Positions 34,307 through 37,172 of a DNA stretch of 37,172 nucleotides are shown here, piece after piece. Under the pieces are notes generated by a model, which did no database searches, was not told the DNA's origin, and saw only the letters and a list, made by a program, of their open reading frames with translations. Location of the stretch: positions 1 to 37,172 of the forward strand of contig SFMP01000087.1 of the NCBI GenBank assembly GCA_004554395.1, read 5' to 3'. The position numbers and the translations under genes are program-made. Source of the stretch: Myxococcales bacterium (GTDB lineage Bacteria; Myxococcota_A; Bradymonadia; UBA4248). How positions within the stretch are numbered: position 1 is the stretch's first letter; every line of letters begins with the position of its first letter.

Positions 34307-35825
34307 TTTGCGCGTTTTGGCGTTCTCTTTTGTCGAGAGAGGGGTCTGTTTCGTTGTCGGATTCATGGATAATCGGCCAGGTGGTGACGATTTTGGCTCC
34401 GCCCAAGGCAGAATCTTCGATGCTGATCGTGCCGTGATGGAGCATGATGATGCGTTTGACAATGGCTAGCCCCAAGCCTGCGCCACCTTGTGATTTTGCA
34501 CGGCTGTTGTCGATCGTCGAAAACGGTTCGAAGACGAATTGGCGCTTGTCGGCGGGGATCCCCGGGCCGTCGTCTTCGACGGTGATTTCGACGGCATCGC
34601 GATTATGCGACAGTTGCATGTGCAATTCGATACTTTTTTGCGCGTAGCGCGCGGAGTTGGCGAGCAAGTTTCCGATGCTTCGCTTAAAAGCGGTCGGATC
34701 GACTTGTGCCGTCACCGTCGTATCGGGGGCGACGATTTCGACGTTGAACCCTTTGAGAACGACGTTTCGATGTTTGAGCGTTTCGGTCAATAGTGCGTAG
34801 ATATCGGCGGTTTCGAATATCGTCTGGCCTTTTTTGGCCTCGAGGTAATTGAAGTAGCCGAGTTCTTTGAGCAAGGCATCGATTTCAGAAAAGTCGTCGT
34901 CGATCGATTCGAGTCGTTCGAGGACTTTTGGGCACGTTTCGTCGACGTCGAGCATTTCGAGTTTGAATCGAATGCGAGCCAGCGGCGTGCGGAGTTCGTG
35001 CGAGACGGCTTGGAGGAGGCTTCGTTGGCGGTCGAAGTTTTTGTCGATGGCATCGGCCATGGCATCGACGTGTTGCGCCAAGAGCCCGAGCGAATCGCGT
35101 CGCGTGTCGTTGATGCGTTTGGAATAATCGCCGTTGGAAATCCGCCGGCAGACTTCTTCGATGCTGTGGACGCGGCGGAACCCCGGCGCGAGCAATATGA
35201 GCGTGCCGACTAACAAGATGAGCATGACGATCGAAATCGTCACGACCATCGTCGAAAATTGGAAGTATGGAATTTCGTGGAAATCGCGCCGCAACAACAC
35301 GGCATAGGGCGTGCAATCGATCGGGATGACGATGAAATAGGCTTTGTCGAGCGTCGGGGCAAACGCATGCATTTGCGGCAAATACGCATAGACGAAGCCG
35401 GCAAACTGCTGCCACGTCATCGATTCACGGCTTCGATCGCAACCGACGGGCGGATCGGCGGGCGCGTTGTCGTAGCTGCGCCACGGCACCATCTTGCGCA
35501 CGACGACGCCGTTATCGTGCGAAAACACGGGGCGCATCAGATCGCTTCGCAAGATGATTTCGGCCTGCCGCAAAGAGGCATCCGATTTCGTCGCTAAGTA
35601 ATCCGAAATTTCACTTTTCGAAAGCCCCGTCAACCGCGCATTGAGCAAATCTTGCAAAAATGCGGGGTTGAAGTGGCTGACGAGGCTGTTGACACCGACA
35701 CTCGGCTTCATGAACGCATAGACGGTTAAAAACGATATGCTAAACGTCACGAATAAAGTGACCAGTGTCTTCATTCCATAGGAGATGAGGATACGACGTC
35801 TGTCTTGTTTTGGCGTGTCGCTCAT
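34299..35825 (-). CDS. Sensor histidine kinase, RstB/EnvZ-like
   Basis: A 508-aa inner-membrane kinase and partner of the regulator encoded 10 nt upstream. One transmembrane helix at about 19-38, a ~150-residue periplasmic sensor with single Cys at 129 and 171, and a second helix at about 192-213 are followed by HAMP. The phosphoacceptor helix AVSHELRTPLARIRFKLEML carries H276. The ATP-binding domain has N-box NLLANSARYAQ, EDDGPGIP and GGAGLGLAIV. Layout and length fit RstB-type kinases. The signal is unknown. The Shine-Dalgarno sequence is not obvious, so translation probably depends on the upstream regulator gene. Its last codons overlap the start of the helicase gene. Confidence 0.93.
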   Translation of the reverse strand: MSDTPKQDRRRILISYGMKTLVTLFVTFSISFLTVYAFMKPSVGVNSLVSHFNPAFLQDLLNARLTGLSKSEISDYLATKSDASLRQAEIILRSDLMRPVFSHDNGVVVRKMVPWRSYDNAPADPPVGCDRSRESMTWQQFAGFVYAYLPQMHAFAPTLDKAYFIVIPIDCTPYAVLLRRDFHEIPYFQFSTMVVTISIVMLILLVGTLILLAPGFRRVHSIEEVCRRISNGDYSKRINDTRRDSLGLLAQHVDAMADAIDKNFDRQRSLLQAVSHELRTPLARIRFKLEMLDVDETCPKVLERLESIDDDFSEIDALLKELGYFNYLEAKKGQTIFETADIYALLTETLKHRNVVLKGFNVEIVAPDTTVTAQVDPTAFKRSIGNLLANSARYAQKSIELHMQLSHNRDAVEITVEDDGPGIPADKRQFVFEPFSTIDNSRAKSQGGAGLGLAIVKRIIMLHHGTISIEDSALGGAKIVTTWPIIHESDNETDPSLDKRERQNAQNE

Positions 35826-35835
35826 AAAGTGGGGG

Positions 35836-36552
35836 TTATTCTTGGCTAATCAGCATGTAGCCCGTACCGCGCACGCTCTTGATAAAGCGCGGCGATTTGC
35901 CACTGTCGTCGATTTTGTTGCGAAGTCGCGAAACGCGCAAGTCGATGCTTCGGTCGCTGCCATCCCAATCGACGCCGCGCATCTGCCGAAAAATTTCTTC
36001 GCGCGTCAAAATAATGCCTTGGTTGGCAAAGAAATAGCTTAACAAATCGAACTCACAGCTCGTGAGATTGATGACGCGCCCATCGACGATGGCAATTCGC
36101 TTTGCCGTATCGAGTTGCAAGCTACTCTGGGAATTGAGGCGTTGCGCACCATCGGTCGTCGTCGATTCGCGGGCGATTCGTTCGTAGCGGTTGAGCAAAT
36201 TCGTAATGCGCGCCAACAGGCTACGCGGCTTAATCGGCTTGACCAAATAATCGTCGACGCCAATTTCCAACATCACGATTTCGTCGACTTCGTCGTCGTT
36301 TGCCGTTACGATGATGATCGGCCCCGGAAACAGAGGCCGCAACTCCTTGCATATCGCCTTGCCGTCTTTATAGGGCAACATATAATCGATGATGACAAAA
36401 TCGGGTCGGACGTTGAGAATATTCTCCACCGCCGTATCGCCGCGGTAATCGACGATGACCTCGAAGTTGTGCATCTCTAAGTATTCTTTCGTGGCATTCG
36501 CCAAGCTAATATCGTCTTCAACGAGCATGATGCGTCGTTTCTTTTCGCTCAT
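35836..36552 (-). CDS. OmpR-family response regulator, RstA-like
   Basis: A 238-aa transcription regulator. The receiver domain has E12-D13-D14 acidic cluster residues (LVEDD), phosphoacceptor D56 (VIIDYMLP), T83 and K105 (DDYLVKP). The winged-helix C-terminal domain has LTSCEFDLLSYFFANQG, then SRLRNKIDD and SVRGTGYML. It opens a regulator-kinase-helicase operon. ATG 36552 has GGAGGAGG 6 nt upstream and begins MSEKKRRIMLVEDD, so the 19-residue longer frame, which only translates a repeat, is rejected. The upstream 21-bp tandem repeat may be its own operator. Confidence 0.95.
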   Translation of the reverse strand: MSEKKRRIMLVEDDISLANATKEYLEMHNFEVIVDYRGDTAVENILNVRPDFVIIDYMLPYKDGKAICKELRPLFPGPIIIVTANDDEVDEIVMLEIGVDDYLVKPIKPRSLLARITNLLNRYERIARESTTTDGAQRLNSQSSLQLDTAKRIAIVDGRVINLTSCEFDLLSYFFANQGIILTREEIFRQMRGVDWDGSDRSIDLRVSRLRNKIDDSGKSPRFIKSVRGTGYMLISQE

Positions 36553-36568
36553 ATCATTCCTCCTCCAT

Positions 36569-36610
36569 TCAAGAGAGCGATTTCTCACATCAAGAGAACG
36601 GTTACTCACT
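36569..36610 (-). promoter_or_regulatory. 21-bp tandem repeat upstream of the regulator gene, candidate operator
   Basis: Two abutting 21-bp units (36569-36589 and 36590-36610) share 17 of 21 bases, with the plan TCAAGAGA-n-CG-n-TT-n-CTCAC. The period equals two helical turns, typical of direct-repeat sites bound by OmpR-family dimers. It lies between the predicted promoter and the ribosome binding site, so binding there would be expected to repress. Confidence 0.5.
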
Positions 36611-36623
36611 GAGTCAATCCCAG

Positions 36624-36652
36624 TTTGTAGTCAACTTTCCCCATCGTGTCAA
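36624..36652 (-). promoter_or_regulatory. Predicted sigma-70 promoter of the regulator-kinase-helicase operon
   Basis: On the minus strand, TTGACA (36652-36647) is a perfect -35. A 17-bp spacer leads to TACAAA (36629-36624), a 4-of-6 match to -10. Transcription would start near 36617, about 65 nt before the regulator start codon. Confidence 0.55.
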
Positions 36653-36659
36653 AGATTTT

Positions 36660-36950
36660 GGCACTTGCGTGCGAATTAAATTCAGTATTTCGCTTTGTAT
36701 CGCAATCGCACCCTTTTCGTGCCACAATTCGGAAATGTTGTAACGGTCGCATCATACAAATGTTGCAACAAAAAGATACGAAACAATTTGTCACACACCG
36801 TCGCATTGATACCGAATAAAATTCGCGTATTACGTAACATACTGTATTTTATGAGAAATCTCAACACCTACACCGCGCCCCGCGCGAAGACGTGCGATTC
36901 GTCGCCATTCTCCGATTGGGATTGGTTTTCTTTGGGATTTTTTGGGGGGC
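36660..36950. other. AT-rich non-coding stretch, no gene seen
   Basis: No convincing coding region lies here. A 10-bp palindrome TGTTGCAACA and the related TGTTGTAACG occur about 23 bp apart near 36,736-36,770, a possible protein-binding pair. Base composition falls sharply compared with the operon to the left. The plus-strand open frame crossing this gap has no family resemblance and no ribosome binding site. Confidence 0.4.
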
Positions 36951-36953
36951 TTC

Positions 36954-37059
36954 GCTATTGCCCCTTGCCGGGGCAATACGCTTCGCGGTTGGCTTCGCTA
37001 TTGCCCCTTGCCGGGGCAATACGCTTCGCGGTTCGGCTATTTGCCTGCGGCAAATACGC
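36954..37059. repeat. Three GCTATT...AATACGC hairpins in tandem
   Basis: Two identical hairpins (36954-36981 and 36997-37024, period 43) have stem ATTGCCCC / GGGGCAAT. A third (37036-37059) has ATTTGCC / GGCAAAT. All keep the borders GCTATT and AATACGC. They are separated by the short linker TTCGCGGTT. After them, the window ends in G-rich DNA with an 11-G run (37127-37137). Confidence 0.7.
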
Positions 37060-37172
37060 CTCACATAGATTGAGGGTGGGCGCGGCAAATCCACCCCCCG
37101 GCGATGGGGCGGGGCAATTCTGGAGAGGGGGGGGGGGCCGATAGGCCGGGGGAGAGGTCCCGTTTTCCCCTA

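Noticed and set aside
36695..37144. 149-codon plus-strand frame at the right edge
   Set aside because: Translates intergenic hairpin repeats and a G-run, has no ribosome binding site and no family resemblance.

Overview
The window comes from a Gram-negative bacterium. Evidence is an ExbB/ExbD/TonB-type envelope energy module, several lipoproteins with clear lipoboxes, and inverted Glu/Lys/Asp-rich cytoplasmic proteins. A transmembrane Ser/Thr kinase with a C-terminal PEGA domain and a lipoprotein with nine Cys-framed 'DNDGDG' repeats point to the Myxococcota/Bradymonadia (former Deltaproteobacteria) side. That placement is inference from gene content; there is no rRNA or tRNA gene here to test it. 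The sequence is gene-dense, with short hairpin-rich intergenic repeats.

Layout. At the left edge (1-3143) is hsdR, the restriction/translocation subunit of a type I system; its hsdM/hsdS partners are not in the window. It converges, across a triplicated 42-bp hairpin repeat, on a minus-strand protein combining a glycosyltransferase-B-like domain with a coiled coil (3291-5126). Divergent from that is an exbB-exbD-tonB-like-TPR cluster (5337-8793). A block of duplicated hairpins (8803-9040) follows, then a minus-strand pair of a WbpP-like sugar epimerase and an HD-domain nucleotidase (9075-11250). A plus-strand run then holds recJ, a branched-chain aminotransferase, the PEGA Ser/Thr kinase, a small lipoprotein, an M3 (Dcp-type) metallopeptidase lipoprotein, an SH3b protein, a giant surface lipoprotein, and a stand-alone TrpB2-type tryptophan synthase beta (11486-25017).

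From 25081 to 26910 are a macro-domain/DNA-binding-like protein and a von Willebrand A protein whose sequence style differs from their neighbours and which look acquired. Convergent to them on the minus strand is a 1351-residue low-complexity/coiled-coil protein (27071-31126). Its C-terminal half resembles the helical region found in proteins linked to extracellular contractile injection systems. Further right, also minus strand, is a tightly packed operon of an RstA-like regulator, an RstB-like histidine kinase and an HrpB-type DEAH helicase (31526-36552). The right edge is non-coding repeat DNA.

Most notable regulatory structures. (1) The leader of the trpB2 gene encodes a six-residue peptide, MWRIWA, with two Trp codons. 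These codons lie in the 5' strand of a nested hairpin that ends at a U-tract, a plausible tryptophan attenuator. (2) The leader of the vWA gene has a duplicated hairpin-plus-Shine-Dalgarno unit with one anti-SD segment that can pair with either copy. (3) A 21-bp tandem repeat lies just downstream of the predicted response-regulator promoter. (4) A family of intergenic hairpins keeps GCTATT...AATACGC borders while its inner stem varies in a compensatory way.
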